From Telmatactis stephensoni (Eukaryota; Cnidaria; Anthozoa; Actiniaria; Isophelliidae), in assembly GCA_029948255.1 (NCBI GenBank), contig JALIZF010001327.1:1-64000 (forward strand): a stretch of 64,000 bases of DNA. Direction: 5' to 3'. The translations under genes and the position numbers were made by a program. This document shows positions 24,210-35,954 of this stretch, piece by piece. The notes below the pieces were generated by a model that saw only the letters and a program-made list of their open reading frames with translations, was not told the origin of the DNA and did not search any database. The first letter of the stretch is position 1; every line of letters begins with the position of its first letter.

Positions 24210-25421
24210 ACATGAAAAAATTATAGAGACAAATGAGTTTTTCCGCTTTAAAAGAGCGAACTTTTTGGAATAACTGAGCGCGCGCTCGATGACGTTTGAT
24301 GGCGTCAGTAGCGCGCGCACATTTCAGCAAAAATTCCATTCAAAAACACAATATTAAGGACGGGGGCCACAAATTCCAGCGTGCACTGTGTTCTGCGCAT
24401 TTGACTCGAGCGCGAGCGCGACGTCACACAATTTTGAATAACAAACGTTTTTTTGGAGATCGTGTTCGCAAAAAAACCATCTTGAAAACAAACTAGTTTT
24501 ATGACTTTTGGAAAATAAAAATCTGATTTTGACAAGAAAAATACATGGTTTCTCATATCCTTAAATTGAATTCATTCGAGAAGATTAAAAACGCATGAAA
24601 AATGGTTCTTTTTATAACCGGAAATGAAGATAAAATGTCCCATAATGCACTGTATTCTTTGCCACTCTCTAGGGAGGGCTGGGGATTTCGTGCTTGAGGC
24701 AAATTCTAATACGATTTCGCGCGTTTCTTGGCAAATAACTTTTAAAATTGCATAGATACCCTATAATTTCATTTCCTCATTCGGTTTTAGATTAACTAAG
24801 CTATACATATATTCAAAAAATGGTGCCAAAAACATTGATTTGCGATATATTTTTCTCTGAAATAGCGTTTAACTTCCGGTTTCCAAAGAATTAAAAACAG
24901 GCCAAAAAATCGAAAAAAACGCGAACCAGTAATATCAATAATATCGTTTTTTGCTTTCATTTTGAAGTGTTCGATCTTTAGAAGCTTTTATTTCTTTCGT
25001 TGTACTTCTTTATGCATTAACATCGGATAAAATGATATTATATTGAAAATTCGAAAAATCGCTGGTCAGCGGTTATTGGCTACAATTTGCATTAATTATC
25101 TCCGTTAAATGCAAGGATTACCCCCAATTTGTTCATACATCAAAGCCCTATACCAGGTCATATAAGAAAAACGTAGAGAAATTGAATTAAAATTAGGTCT
25201 CAATTAGTGGCCCCCGTCCTTTTGATACTAGATAATGTGAACAACAGCAGAACTAAGAAAACTTGGATTTTGACGCTGTTTTGGAAAACTCAACTGGGGT
25301 TTGCACTAAATTTCCTTTTTTCTGCACTAATTTTCCTAGCTTTTTTCTGCAATAAATTTCTTTAAAACAGCACTGCTCTTAGCCAATCAGCATCGAGAAA
25401 TTTTTTCATGTATATTATTAA
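24210..25421. mobile_element. MITE family F2, second copy, split by a nested insertion
   Basis: Left part 24210-24353 and right part 25224-25421 match 12907-13313 in the same order (GATGGCGTCAGTAGCGCGC, TAGATAATGTGAACAAC, AGCCAATCAGCATCGA, CATGTATATTATTAA). Its first bases are missing at the junction with the preceding element. About 75 bp present in the reference copy next to the break are absent here. Confidence 0.85.
24358..25219. mobile_element. TTAA-type transposon nested in MITE F2 (862 bp)
   Basis: TTAA precedes it at 24354-24357. The matching site on the right reads TTTT (25220-25223), presumably a mutated copy. The ends are inverted: GGACGGGGGCCAC and GTGGCCCCCGTCC. The internal blocks (GTGTTCTGCGCAT, AGGGAGGGCTGGGG, TTACCCCCAATTT) correspond to those of the 23.06-kb element. 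The open frames inside are short and without domains. Confidence 0.85.
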
Positions 25422-26378
25422 CCAATAAAAAGTGAAAAATTTAACTGTTGTGTACATTTCTGAGCGATATGATAGTTTATATTCTTATTCACTGCGGGTT
25501 TCCTGTGGTAAGCCATCAGATCGAGCTAGACTCATGAAGGGGTTCAGTAAAACATCAACAAGTTTGCCTACAAAGTGTAGAATTCTCAAACTAGATATAT
25601 GGCATAACTGACTGCAATTTTATATTGTAAATTAGACTTTCTGGCGATAATTTAGTAGTAAAATGGCCGTGTGAATCTTCATTCCTTGCAGTTCCATACC
25701 ATCCATGGGAATTATCTTTCATTCAATAAGGCCCCGTCCACAAGGAAATGTTTTCGTTTTATGGTATAAATGTACGTAAAAAGCTAAAAACTTCTTCGTC
25801 CACACGATCAGTTTTCACTTCGTTTTTGCCTGTTCACACGAGAACTATGAAAGCATCCACAAACGTTTGTTTATCCTACTTAGAAAGGACTAGAAATGTC
25901 ACGTGGTCCAGCATTTCCGAAGAGAAGTTCTTACGGCTCAGTGTCATACGGAAACGATAGATGAGCGTATTCGAAAATAGTCACTTTTAAAAGCGCTTTC
26001 AAGGGGAAGAGCTGAGGCGCTTTCGGTGACAACGATCAATTCGGGACATGTAAATAACGCCTAAAAGATGACCATTTCAAAAATATAACGTTTACGGCCT
26101 TAATTAATTCCACAGTTTTCAATTTCAGACCACGTGAAAAGGATGTTACGTTCCAGCTAACAAACCTGCCAGTCCCGCAAGAAACATGATGCTTTCATGA
26201 AATGGAGAAATGGATCGAAGGAAGCGAACTTCGCTTAGAAATGATTTCCCGCTGCAATTTAATCAATTTACATTTTTTGTTGATAACTGAAACTCAACAA
26301 AGACAGAGCTAAGAAAAAAGTCATATTGTACGTTGCACTTTATTAGTTTATTTGTTACAAATATCACAAATATTTGAA
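25422..26378. other. No gene recognised; possible element end near 25730
   Basis: AAGGCCCCGTCCACAAGG at about 25729 looks like the terminus of a dispersed element, but I found no inverted partner. No coding exon seen. Confidence 0.35.
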
Positions 26379-26596
26379 ATTAGTAAAAGTTGAGATTTTG
26401 AAGTAGTTTCGATGAATGGCGCCAAAGTTATGGGCGGCCGAAGTTTGCTTTATTTATTTTGTATAGAAACGTTCGTTGGTGGGCAAGCTGTTGCCCACCA
26501 CCGAACGTTTCTATAGAAAAAGAACCAACTTTGGCCAACGATAACTTTGGCGCCATTCATCGACACTACTTCAAAATCTCAACTTTTACTAATTTT
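26379..26596. mobile_element. Foldback element, arms about 90 bp
   Basis: The outer arms (AATTAGTAAAAGTTGAGATT and its inverse) continue through TTTTGAAGTAGT, GGCGCCAAAGTTAT, and a central perfect hairpin of TATAGAAACGTTCG and GTGGGCAA. The arms differ by small indels. Confidence 0.85.
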
Positions 26597-26689
26597 GGTG
26601 TGTTAACGTTCTTTTCAAATATTATATTTTTGTTTTTGTTGGATTAAAATTTAAAATGTCACGCAAGACCTGCCAAAAGGCCAATGAAA

Positions 26690-27362
26690 ATCATTGCGTC
26701 ATCAAATCATTTTAAATGCGCACTGTGTTGGAAGCCAAAGATCATTTATTCAGTTTGCAATTATTCCGTCAACAAAACATTCTGAAATTGCGCTGTGTTG
26801 AGAGCGAAGAGATAATTTATTCAATTTTCAATTATTCCGTCATCAAAACTCTTTGAATGCGCGCTGTGTTGAGAGCGGAGAGATAATTCATTCAATCTAC
26901 AATTATTCCGTCATCAAAACGCTTTGAATGAGCGCTGTGTTGAGAGCCAAGTGATAATTTATTCAATTTTCAATTATTACGTCATCAAAACACTTTGAAT
27001 GCGCGCTGTGTGAGAGCGAAGAGATAATTTATTCAATTTTCAATTATTCCGTCATCAAAACTCTTTGAATGCGCGCTGTGTTGAGAGCGAAGATATAATT
27101 CATTCAATTTTCAATTATTCCGTCACCAAAATACTTTGAATGCGCGCTCAAAAGAAAGGAAAGTAGAAATCCATTCAATTTACATTTATTCAGTCACCAA
27201 AACTCTTTGAATGCGCGCTGTGTTGAGAGCGAAGAGATAATTTATTCAATGTTCAATATTATTCCGTCATCAAAACACTTTGAATGAGCGCTGTGTTGAG
27301 AGCGAAGAGATAATCTATTCAATTTTCAATTATTCCGTCATAAAAACGCTTTGAATGTGCAG
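26690..27362. repeat. 71-bp tandem array, about 9 copies
   Basis: The marker TTTGAATG(C/A)GCGCTGTGTT recurs at a period of about 71 bp (for example 26855, 26926 and 26997), with TTCAATTATTCCGTCATCAA in each unit. One unit near 27145 is degenerate and the last ends at TTTGAATGTGC. No open frame of note. Confidence 0.9.
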
Positions 27363-27429
27363 AGATATTAGCTGTAATACTACTCTGAAATCCCAGGACG
27401 AACAAAAATATTTTTAGAAAAATCGTCAT

Positions 27430-27465
27430 CATTCAGTTTCAGTTTCAGTTTCAGTTTTCAGTATC
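27430..27465. repeat. Short TTTCAG hexanucleotide repeat
   Basis: Four to five units of CAGTTT. Confidence 0.8.
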
Positions 27466-28136
27466 AGCTATATTTGGTGCTTATATAGCATAGCTATATG
27501 GGAGCTAGAGCGAGGACTCGAAGGGGAAGCGGGGAGAGGAGAAGCGGGGACTGGAGGGGAGAGCGGGGACTCGAACCCGAATTACAGTCATGCTAGACCC
27601 TGTTACGCACTATGTTAAGTCGTTTGATTCTTTATAAAAGGGGCTTTTTGATGCAGTCATCTGAAGAAGTCCTTTCGGGAACAAACCATCAACCAGTTTA
27701 CCGAGAAAAAAGTGTTTTTTTAAAAGAAATAAGAGTTTTAAACCAATTCTTTATTTTGGGGGTCTGATAAGATCATATACAATAACCGTTTCCCAGGATA
27801 CAGTTGAGTGAGTCCTGTACTAGCCAAAGCCTCGGTTTCACCGCATACTATCGTGTACTGACAATGTCAAATTAATTGCCAAAAAAACAGCTTTAAGGCC
27901 TGATTATATGAATCGGGCTGGCTGACTTCTTTTGTTTTCTGTTCCCTTAGCTTGGTCACAGGTGGTCACAAAACAAAAGAGTATATAATCAGGAGTATAT
28001 AATCAGGCCCGAAAACAATAAATAATTTATATGATAACAAAATATGTAATCAGCTAGTGTAACGAGAACGTACGAGACTTTGGCTAGTACAGGATTCATT
28101 CAAACGGCTAACATTAACGGTGCGTTCGTTGGGGTA

Positions 28137-28372
28137 GCAAAGGATAGCTAAGGACACCAAAGGATAGCAAGGGATAACATTGGACACCAAATGATGTCGA
28201 AGGATAGCAAGGGCACCAAAGGACACCAAATGATACCAAAGGATAGCAAGGGGTACCTAAGGATAGCAAGGGATAGCTAAACATAGAAAGGGATACCTAG
28301 AGATAGTAAGGGATACCAAAGGACAGCAATGGATACTTGAGGTTAGGAAAGATGCCAAAGGACACCAAATTT
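28137..28372. repeat. Degenerate short tandem repeat (AAGGATAGC / GGACACCAA)
   Basis: Ten- to eleven-base units of the type AAGGATAGCAAGGGATACC vary along about 235 bp. No coding potential seen. Confidence 0.8.
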
Positions 28373-29137
28373 AATAAAATGTAATAGGTATAAGGGCGAC
28401 TATATGGCATTCAGCCATGAAGTATATATCTGTACACGTAGCGTCAAGCCGATCTTGTTGAAGTTGTTACGTTTTCACGCCATAGTATTCAAGAGTCAAA
28501 AACACTGGATAAATCTAGAGAACGTAATCGTTAAACAGTGATTCTTCTACCGTAAAAAACTGGTTAACTGAGTTGATCGTGCGTAACGTCCCAAATCAAG
28601 GTCAGTTGCTGTTGCCTTCGATGGCTTATAAATTCCAAATCTCTGAGGTTGAAAGTGTTATGTTTTGACACGGTTTATTAACCAACACATTGTTATGCTA
28701 ATGTCCAAATTTCAACAAGTTATTTGGATTGATAATTGACAGCTAGTCTCGGCATTTCGATTCAAAAGGGTTTTGCGTGAGGTGAAAGCTGATATATCAA
28801 AGACTCTGAACAAAGGTTAAAGTCCAGGCTACCAGGCCAAAAATACAAGAAATGTGTAGACACTTGCCTCAAAGCCTTCACAGAGTTCAAATTTTCGATC
28901 GAAGACAGGGACCAGTCATTTTGTAATTGAGGAGGCGGCACATATTTTGTTGTTGTGAGTGTCTTTGATAGGGGAGGGGGGTCAAGAAAAAATATGAGTT
29001 CTGTTTTGGTTGCTTTTGTCCTTTTGTCAGTAGGCCTTTTAGCCTCTCTTTGTCCATATTTTGAGGTTTATCATTTCAGCTTTCTTAGTTCCCACTTCCC
29101 CTACTCCATCATGCATATAAGTAACTGTTATCAATAG
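28373..29137. other. No gene recognised; possible MITE end at 28908
   Basis: GGGACCAGTCATTTTGTAA at 28908 resembles the end of the MITE at 48724. No inverted partner was found nearby. Confidence 0.35.
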
Positions 29138-29541
29138 GTCATATGCACTAACAGGTCACGTGACCCTATCTCCCCTAAATCAAGCAGCACCGTCAAATGC
29201 CAGAGATAGAACAAGCACCTCAATAATAGTAAAAGTACAAAGTTTCAGCTCATAAGGTGTAATACATGAGAAATGACAGAACAAGATTGGATATTTTCTT
29301 AAGATTCATTTGGAAAAATGCATTGGATGGCAAGCTTGTGCCATCCAATGCATTTTTTCAAACAAATCTTAAGAAAGTATTCAATCTTAAATTTGCTTTT
29401 GTTTTTTCTCTTATTCATCTTATAAACTGAAACTTTTCACTTTTACTAACATCGAAGTGTTCTTTTTATTTCTGGAGTTCATTTTGATAGTACTGCTTGA
29501 TTTAGGGGAGATAGGGTCATGTGACCTGTTAGTGCATATGG
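29138..29541. mobile_element. Long foldback element, about 200-bp arms
   Basis: The outer arms share GTCATATGCACTAACAGGTC, then GTGACCCTATCTCCC and CTAAATCAAGCAG. The inner arms share CTTAAGATT(C/T)(A/G)TTTG and AAATGCATTGGATGGC around a loop of about 6 bases near 29333. The middle of the arms is more diverged. Nearly the whole 404 bp can fold on itself. Confidence 0.85.
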
Positions 29542-30724
29542 CCCCATCCCCCTCATACCTTGGTAGTCCCCTTACCTCAAAAGCTAATAAAATAAATGGC
29601 AATAAAATTTGATTTTCAAAAGAATGTTACAATTGGGCCCCCTTAAGCTTAAGCAAAATGCCTCCTAAGGCTGAAGCTAGTTGCAGCTAGGCCTTTTCTA
29701 CCTCCTCTCTCAATTCCCCCCTCTACCTTTTCCCTTCCCCTTTGCCCTCTCCCTTAGGGCTGCTTTTTCCTCAAATCTGATTGGTCGAGAGACTGTCCTA
29801 TTTTAACATAAATTAGACTTGGTAGACTCATTCCTATTACCATCATTAATTTTATCATGACAGACTACATGTACAACAATGTTACTTTATATATTTTTTA
29901 AGCTTAATTTGTTTAAATCTTTTTTTAAACTGATTACCTTTTTAGTGTTGTAGGAAGAGAGGGGCCTCTTGCACGGCATTTGATCTATTTTTCTCACTTG
30001 CATTTTTATAATCCTCATAATGTTTAGTACACAACTTTCTATGTTCCCATTTCAAAATATTGTCCCTAGAGCTTGTTTCTGCACTTTATTTGTTGCTGCT
30101 GCACTTGTTTTGTGGCAGCCATATTGGCAGCAACCTTTTCTATTGATAATCAGAATTTAACCTATATTTTTGTCTAAAAATTGCCCTTTATACCACAGGA
30201 AGCCCAACCTTGAATGAACAAAACATAATAAAAACAACTGTAAATATGCCCAAATTAATAATTAATAATATCTCAATTGACTGTATGATCTCAATTGACT
30301 CTGTGATAAAAATACATTTTTTGAGATTTATTCCAAAGGTTATTCCAATTATCAGTTTTTGACTCTAATTGAAATGAGATCTGAATGTCAAAATTCAAAT
30401 ACTGTGCATGCCAAAATGACGATGATGGCTATTGAGAAACATTTGAAAACCCAAATTCAATAACCACTGCAGTATAATTGAATTACACTAAAATGCTATT
30501 AGACTACTGAAAATGCTGCTGTCCATAGTACAAGAATGTGTGGTCCCAAACATATAACCATTCCCCACTACAAAGGGAATTTGCAAAAGGACTCCCCTGC
30601 TCAGAGTCTGACTTATAACTTCCAATTTTCTTCCATAGAAACTCTGTAATTTTGCTCTGTCTCTGACTCATTCCCCTTAAGATGTTCTACTTCCATGCCA
30701 GTACAGGCTTACAGTCCTCAAAAT
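29542..30724. other. No gene recognised
   Basis: AT-rich sequence. A short duplicated ATCTCAATTGACT lies near 30271-30300. No exon or element end recognised. Confidence 0.4.
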
Positions 30725-30889
30725 TTGAAGGGTTCCCTGTGAAAATGACCTTTAGAAGTGACTTTTTGATGGATGTCCAGAGTATAATTTTTCCAGCATA
30801 GGAAAATTAATTATACCATTTTACAAAAAAATTCATATCAAAAAGTCACTAAGGCTGTTTTCACATCGAACCCTTCATTTGTGAATTGG
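30725..30889. mobile_element. MITE family F4, copy 1
   Basis: Inverted ends TTTGAAGGGTTCCCTGTGAA and its diverged right partner (GAACCCTTCA), with a subterminal AAGTGACTTTTTGAT present in both arms. The same element recurs inside the Harbinger transposon at 50028-50183. Confidence 0.8.
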
Positions 30890-31077
30890 GTTTATAGTTC
30901 CTGTTTAGTTAGCTTTACACATGTAATTATTCAATTCAACATGACATCATTCATTTCAATATGACATGCAATTTTAACATGCAATTTTGTTGACATGCAA
31001 TTTCAACATGAGATTATGCAATTTCAACATTCCATCCCAGCGTGTGCTGTAATTAAATCAAATGCTGGTTTCACCCC

Positions 31078-31131
31078 AGGCACCCCAGGCACCCCAGGCA
31101 CCCCAGGCACCCCAGACACCCCAGGCAATCA
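31078..31131. repeat. 10-bp minisatellite (CACCCCAGG-type)
   Basis: Five to six units of CCAGGCACCC. Confidence 0.9.
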
Positions 31132-31294
31132 TTTAGAGCAGGGCCTATCCAGGCAACACAAATAGAAGGTCTGAGTTTGAATCCTTATGAAATACAAAAA
31201 CAAGTTTTCACCTTTAAATATTTTGTATACCTTTTCATGTATTATTTAAGCTTAATTTTCTGGGTTTATTTATGTACAGATTCAGTTAACAAAC

Positions 31295-31815
31295 TTACAT
31301 ATAGTTAGTTACACTAGGTGAACAAAACAATAGGACACGTAGTCCCCTACATAGGTTAAGCCACTTTAAGCTGGTTTTTTTTTCCCACCATAGAAGAACA
31401 ATTAAAAAGTCCAGGCCTGAATTTGTCTTTGCTTTACATTCTTTTTTATTTCCTTGACTTCTTCCTGCCCCCTCAAAACTAACCACTTTTTCACTATGAA
31501 CAATATTTAGCAACTTTTCCTTTGGACTTTCAACATACTTGCTTTCATTAATAACTTCAAGCTCAACACAACTTTGTACACTTACCAGACCTCTCCCGGT
31601 TTTCTTTTCTTGGTACATATAGTCTATCTACATCACTCTGAGAGTGCAGCACTCTATTCATTGTCATTATTTTTGTCTTTCTGTCCATGGTTTGAAGATC
31701 CTCCTTTGTCCAGCTGACAATTCCTGCTCTTTATCGCACCAATAACACTGCTCTTGAATTAATGCTTGCAACAGTATTTCTCCCATTCAACTTTGATGAC
31801 AGTATTTTTCTGACT
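31295..31815 (-). pseudogene. LINE reverse-transcriptase C-terminal fragment, decayed
   Basis: On the minus strand, pieces in shifting frames give the typical order of the region after the palm of a non-LTR reverse transcriptase. First comes a SWTKEDLQTMDRKT segment, then MTMNRVLHSQSDVDRLYVPR, then (after a frameshift) GRGLVSVQSCVELE and KYVESPKEKLL. These correspond to the thumb-side motif 'WTxxELxxxDRKTR...YxPRKxGGRGL' seen in many animal LINEs. At least two frameshifts and one stop break it, and no catalytic palm or endonuclease remains. The best intact part lies at 31430-31618. It is a dead, 5'-truncated copy. Its clade cannot be set from this much sequence. Confidence 0.7.
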
Positions 31816-31860
31816 AGTCAAGTATATTAAGGCCTGGATTGAGCCTAATTTGCATAAATC
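31816..31860. mobile_element. End of the element family seen at 13373
   Basis: CAAGTATATTAAGGCCTGG matches the 13373 element end. The inner sequence does not align beyond this. No clear matching right end was found, although GGGTGTACAACTT-type sequence (inverted) lies near 32351. Confidence 0.45.
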
Positions 31861-32604
31861 TAGGTTTTAAGAGGTTTTTGGCCTTTTCTTCGTGGGAATA
31901 AAAAAACAGCATATTTTATTGAATATACCTAAACTGAAAATTTCTGAAACATGTTCACTTTAGATGGGCTGTCACGTGACAAGCTACATCAAATTATTGG
32001 TTTTAAATTTTGGATTTAAATTGGGGTACACAAAGATTTGTTGGATTTTAACGGTTTATATTGTTTTCTTCCTTTTATAGAGGTCTTTACAAATTGGCCT
32101 TTATGGCTTACAAACGTTCTTTATAAAGGGAGATATTTTAGAAAAGAGGTCAAGTGACCTAATTTGCATATAGGCTTCTCCTTAATATCTTTTCTATCTA
32201 TGGCGAAGATACGATAAAAAGGTGGATTCATATACCTGCGCTAAATATCTAAATTCGTATCTCCTTGATTTTTCAACTTATATTTTTCGAACTTCACAGT
32301 TTTACTGATTTTGATGTGCTCTTTCCAGTTATGGTCACTGATTTTAAGTTGTACACCCTTAACATTGTTTGAGATAGCGGGGGTTCGGGATGGTAATTGA
32401 CTGAATAAATGACTTAAGGGAATTGTGTGCGATATAGCAGGGTTCTTGAGTTAAAAGGATTTGGGTTAGCAGAGTTTTGGTGTAGTATTCCCACTCTTGA
32501 TAGGTTTTATCTTCCTTACTGTACAAAGTGTATTGAAGACATTCTTTGAACACATAGAAAGATGCAAATAAAATACACCCTGTTGCATGTGTTTCAGCAA
32601 TCCT

Positions 32605-35594
32605 ATGGATTCATCAACAGTGCCGGATACAGATTGGATGGAGTTCTTCTGTAAGTCAGGACAGCTACTGTTTTATTATAACAAGGTGACTGCAGAACAC
32701 AGATGGCCAGACAGGTCTAATGTAGGTATTGCTATTCTCTCTATAATATATCTTTAAGGAATATAAAACGCGCGCGCATGTCTCTGTACACTGTGATGTA
32801 AACACGATGGAAGATGTAGAGCAAGAGAAAAGCAAGCTTAGGAACACGAGGCGTAGCCGAGTGTTTCTCTGCTTTTCGAGTGCTCTACATCTTCCATCGT
32901 GTTTATATCACAGTACAGAGACATAAGCGATCGTTTTATATTGCTTTTATAAAATATTTTCGACGTTTTTTGAGCGAGCCATGTCTCTGTCCTCTGATAT
33001 AAACATGGTAGCCAGCCAATCAGCGCGCGCGTTATATCTCAAATATTTTATAAATTATAAAATAAACAGGTCTTATTAACAATGTGACTCGAAATTTGAG
33101 TGCACTTTGTTGCGCCATATTGCTATGTTTCATTGCAATTTGCAGAAAGAGATGGTAAACCGAGCTTAAAAGTGGAAAAAAGTAACCTGCTACAACCGGT
33201 TGATTGCCAAACCGCTAGAACCGGTTGAGAACTCCAAAAAGTGCAAGTATTATACTTGGCCACCAACCGGTTCTACCGAGTTAGTCAACCCACTACAGTT
33301 GGATCGACCCGCTACAACTGGTTGGAATAGATTTGGTTCTAACAGGTTGACCAACCCACTGTAGCCGGTTGGTCGCCAAGTATGATACTTGTAAATCTCA
33401 TTGATGTTCCCAACCCGATCAAACAGGTTGACCATCAACCGGTTGTAATGGGTTCGGTGGGTAGACCAACCTGTTGTAACCGTTTACATCTTAATTAAGG
33501 AGCAAGGATGGCACAGTTGGTTAGTGCGCGGCCTTCGGTGCGAGAGGTCCCTAGTTCGATCCCCAGTCGTCCTGACCTCGCATCCTTGTTTCGACTTCTT
33601 TCCTTTCCGTGTAGCTTTAAGTAGCTTTAAATACCCTTAAAACGGAGCACTGATTGAGAGAGGGGGGTAAAATGAGCCCACCGTCGGCTTCCTGGAAGAT
33701 TAGCTCAGCTAAAGGAACTACCGACGTTAAACAAGGTCCTTTACCTTTTTTTTAATTTTGCCATTTTTGTGGTAATTGCATTAAAATCCACATGAGCATT
33801 ATTATTTTTTGTCCTCGCATGATCATCGATTTTTTTCCAGCGTAATATGTCTTCAAATTTCCGCACAGCTCTGTTTTTATTTTCTCATGTCATACCCTAT
33901 CAGATGCCATGTATAAACTGAAGCTAATACACATCACCTACTATTGGTTTTAGGGCTATGAAGATGGAACACCAATTTTTGGACGGCTACTTGTCTGTGT
34001 GGGAACACAAACTGAGGATTATGAATGTAGTAATGGATGTTTGTCTGTACATGTAGATGATAGTTTGATAAAGCCAAACAGTCTTGACAACGAAAACCTA
34101 TGTAGGTCACAGTTGGATGGGGATGCTGCATCAACATCAAAAGAAAGCAGTGATTTATTATTTGATTGCGAAAACGAATCTCACCTTATGATGGAGGATA
34201 AAACAGACAACGATCTAGGACGTATTAACCAGGGTGATCGGTTTAATGAATGTGGTTTGATACTACCAAATATTGTTCAAAATCTTTGTAGTTTACAGTT
34301 GGATGAGGATGTTTCATCAATATCACGAAAAAACTGTAATGAAGATCTTCGTAATGAGCCCCACGTTATTGCCGATAGTAATCGTGGTTTGATGGAGTCC
34401 ATCAATGCCGTCAGAAATGAAAGCCCATTGACAGAAAGTTTCCATTTGGCAGTGGTTGACGTACTCGATGCTATACCAGCATCAGGACAAAGTGAGAACA
34501 CAGTATTTGATGGTGAAAGTGAAATCCAAGGAATGACTGAGGTTACAGGGGACTGCAGTGTGTTGGATGGTAGTGATGAAGGACATCCACCAGTAAACAG
34601 CGAAATCGAATCTGCATCCCAAAACAATCAAAAGTTTACGGAAGACTGTCAGTCGAATTTTACTATGAGAAAGAGACTTTTTGAATGTAAAACCTGTGGA
34701 AAGAAATTTATACATAAGAGTGATCATAAACGTCATGAGGACACTCACACTGGGGTCAAAAAGCACGAATGTAAAATTTGTGGTAAGAGATTTCCAAGGC
34801 GGCCTAACCTTAGACGTCATGAATGCATTCACACTGGCAAAAGACCACATAAGTGTGAAACCTGTGGAAAAGCATTTATAGACAAGTATCACCTTAAACT
34901 TCATGAATACATTCACAGTGATACAAAACCGTGCGAGTGTAAAACATGTGGCAAGAGATGTGCAAACCCACAATATCTTAAGGTTCATGACCTTATTCAC
35001 AGTGGAAAGAAGCCATATGTGTGTAAAGTTTGTGGTAAGGCGTTTGTCTTGAAAGGAAACCTTAAAATTCATGAAAATACTCACACTGGACAAAAACCAT
35101 TTGAATGTAAAATCTGTGGTCATAAGTTTGCGCAAAAAGTAAGCCTTAAAAGTCATGAATACATTCACAGTGATACTAAACCATTTGAATGTGAGACTTG
35201 TGGTAAAGGATTTACAAATAAGAGAGCTCTTAAACTTCATAGTTTTAATCACACTGGGATAAAACCATATGAATGTAAAACATGTGGAAAGAGGTTTACA
35301 CAATCTTCACTTCTTAAAAAACATGAATATATTCACACCGGTACAAAGCTCCATAAATGTAAAACCTGTGGAAGGTCATTTACTGAAAAACGAACGTTAA
35401 AACATCATGAATATATTCACACTGGAACAAAACCGTATAAATGTAAGACGTGTGGAAAGTCATTTACACAAAGAGCAATTGTTATGCGTCATGAATACGT
35501 TCACACTGGCATAAAACCGTATGGGTGTAAAATCTGTGGTCTAGGATTTACTCGTAAAGCGTACCTTAAAGAGCATGAAGTCAAACATCACTGA
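32605..35594 (+). CDS. WW-domain / 11-finger C2H2 zinc-finger protein, two exons
   Basis: Proposed exons are 32605-32721 and 33954-35594, giving 585 residues. Exon 1 starts at the ATG at 32605. It encodes a WW-like domain with W11, G19, the F-Y-Y-N-K-V-T strand (23-29) and W34. The W11-W34 spacing of 23 is normal for WW. It ends AAT|GTAGGT. Exon 2 starts after a TTTTAG acceptor and is in phase 0 with exon 1. An acidic, Ser/Asn-rich region without known domain fills residues 55-278. Eleven consecutive C2H2 fingers follow from about residue 281 to the end, with C-x2-C, H-x3-H and TG-x-KP linkers. It is presumably a nuclear DNA-binding protein; its target is unknown. Exon 2 has no in-frame ATG near its 5' end, so an upstream exon is required. 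The join to the WW exon is inferred from phase and spacing. The intron holds a hairpin, a minisatellite and a SINE. Confidence 0.75.
32757..32945. mobile_element. Foldback element in the zinc-finger gene intron
   Basis: The arms contain ATAAAACG, ATGTCTCTGTAC, CACGATGGAAGATGTAGAGC and GAGAAAAGCA, with their inverses on the right side (TGCTTTTCGAG, GCTCTACATCTTCCATCGTG). The loop lies near 32850. Confidence 0.85.
33180..33490. repeat. Degenerate repeat of AACCGGTTG-type units
   Basis: CAACCGGTT and variants recur on both strands, since the unit is itself nearly palindromic, with interspersed CCAACC blocks. The minus open frame here is repeat-derived. Confidence 0.7.
33499..33751 (+). repeat. 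tRNA-derived SINE family S1, plus-strand copy
   Basis: Starts AGCAAGGATGGCACAGTTGG (A box) and carries TAGTTCGATCCCC (B box). The body has the same TTTCCTTTCCGTGTAGCTTT and GTAAAATGAGC blocks as the minus-strand copy at 21.2-21.4 kb, and a T-rich tail. Confidence 0.8.
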
Positions 35595-35954
35595 GTGTGA
35601 AAAGTGGAAACGATGTACAGTGAGCCCTCAAAGAGCGAACGTCATTAGTTCAATGTTTCTTTAATATCAACAATACTACTGAGAAACTGTATGATGAATC
35701 ATCCCATGTAAGCGAATCATGAATCCACAAAAATTGGAATCTTGCATCAGTCCGGTTTCCCTTACGTGGGCCGAGATGAAAAGCAATGGAGAATAGCTAT
35801 CAAGATATTTTCAGTAAAAGACGATGCTCGAGTGATTCTTTGATGTATAACATTGCACATTTCAACAGGCAGTTTTGTTTGTTCGTTCATTTTTCTTTGT
35901 TTGCGTGTGTGTGTGTGTGTGTGGTTTTTAAATCCAGTTTTCGAGCGACGGAAG

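Noticed and set aside
22527..25219. TTAA elements considered as piggyBac
   Set aside because: The termini start GG rather than CCY and no piggyBac transposase is present. Kolobok fits better but is also unproven.
27545..27600. B-box-like sequence (CTCGAACCCG on minus) suggesting another tRNA-derived element
   Set aside because: No A box at the proper distance and no matching body.
31829..32356. TTAA-bounded element between GGCCTGG and the inverted GGGTGTAC end
   Set aside because: The two ends belong to different families and do not pair; a chance pairing of two fragments is more likely.
34482..35303. 273-codon open frame opposite the zinc fingers
   Set aside because: It is the antisense shadow of the finger-coding exon and repeats with the finger period.
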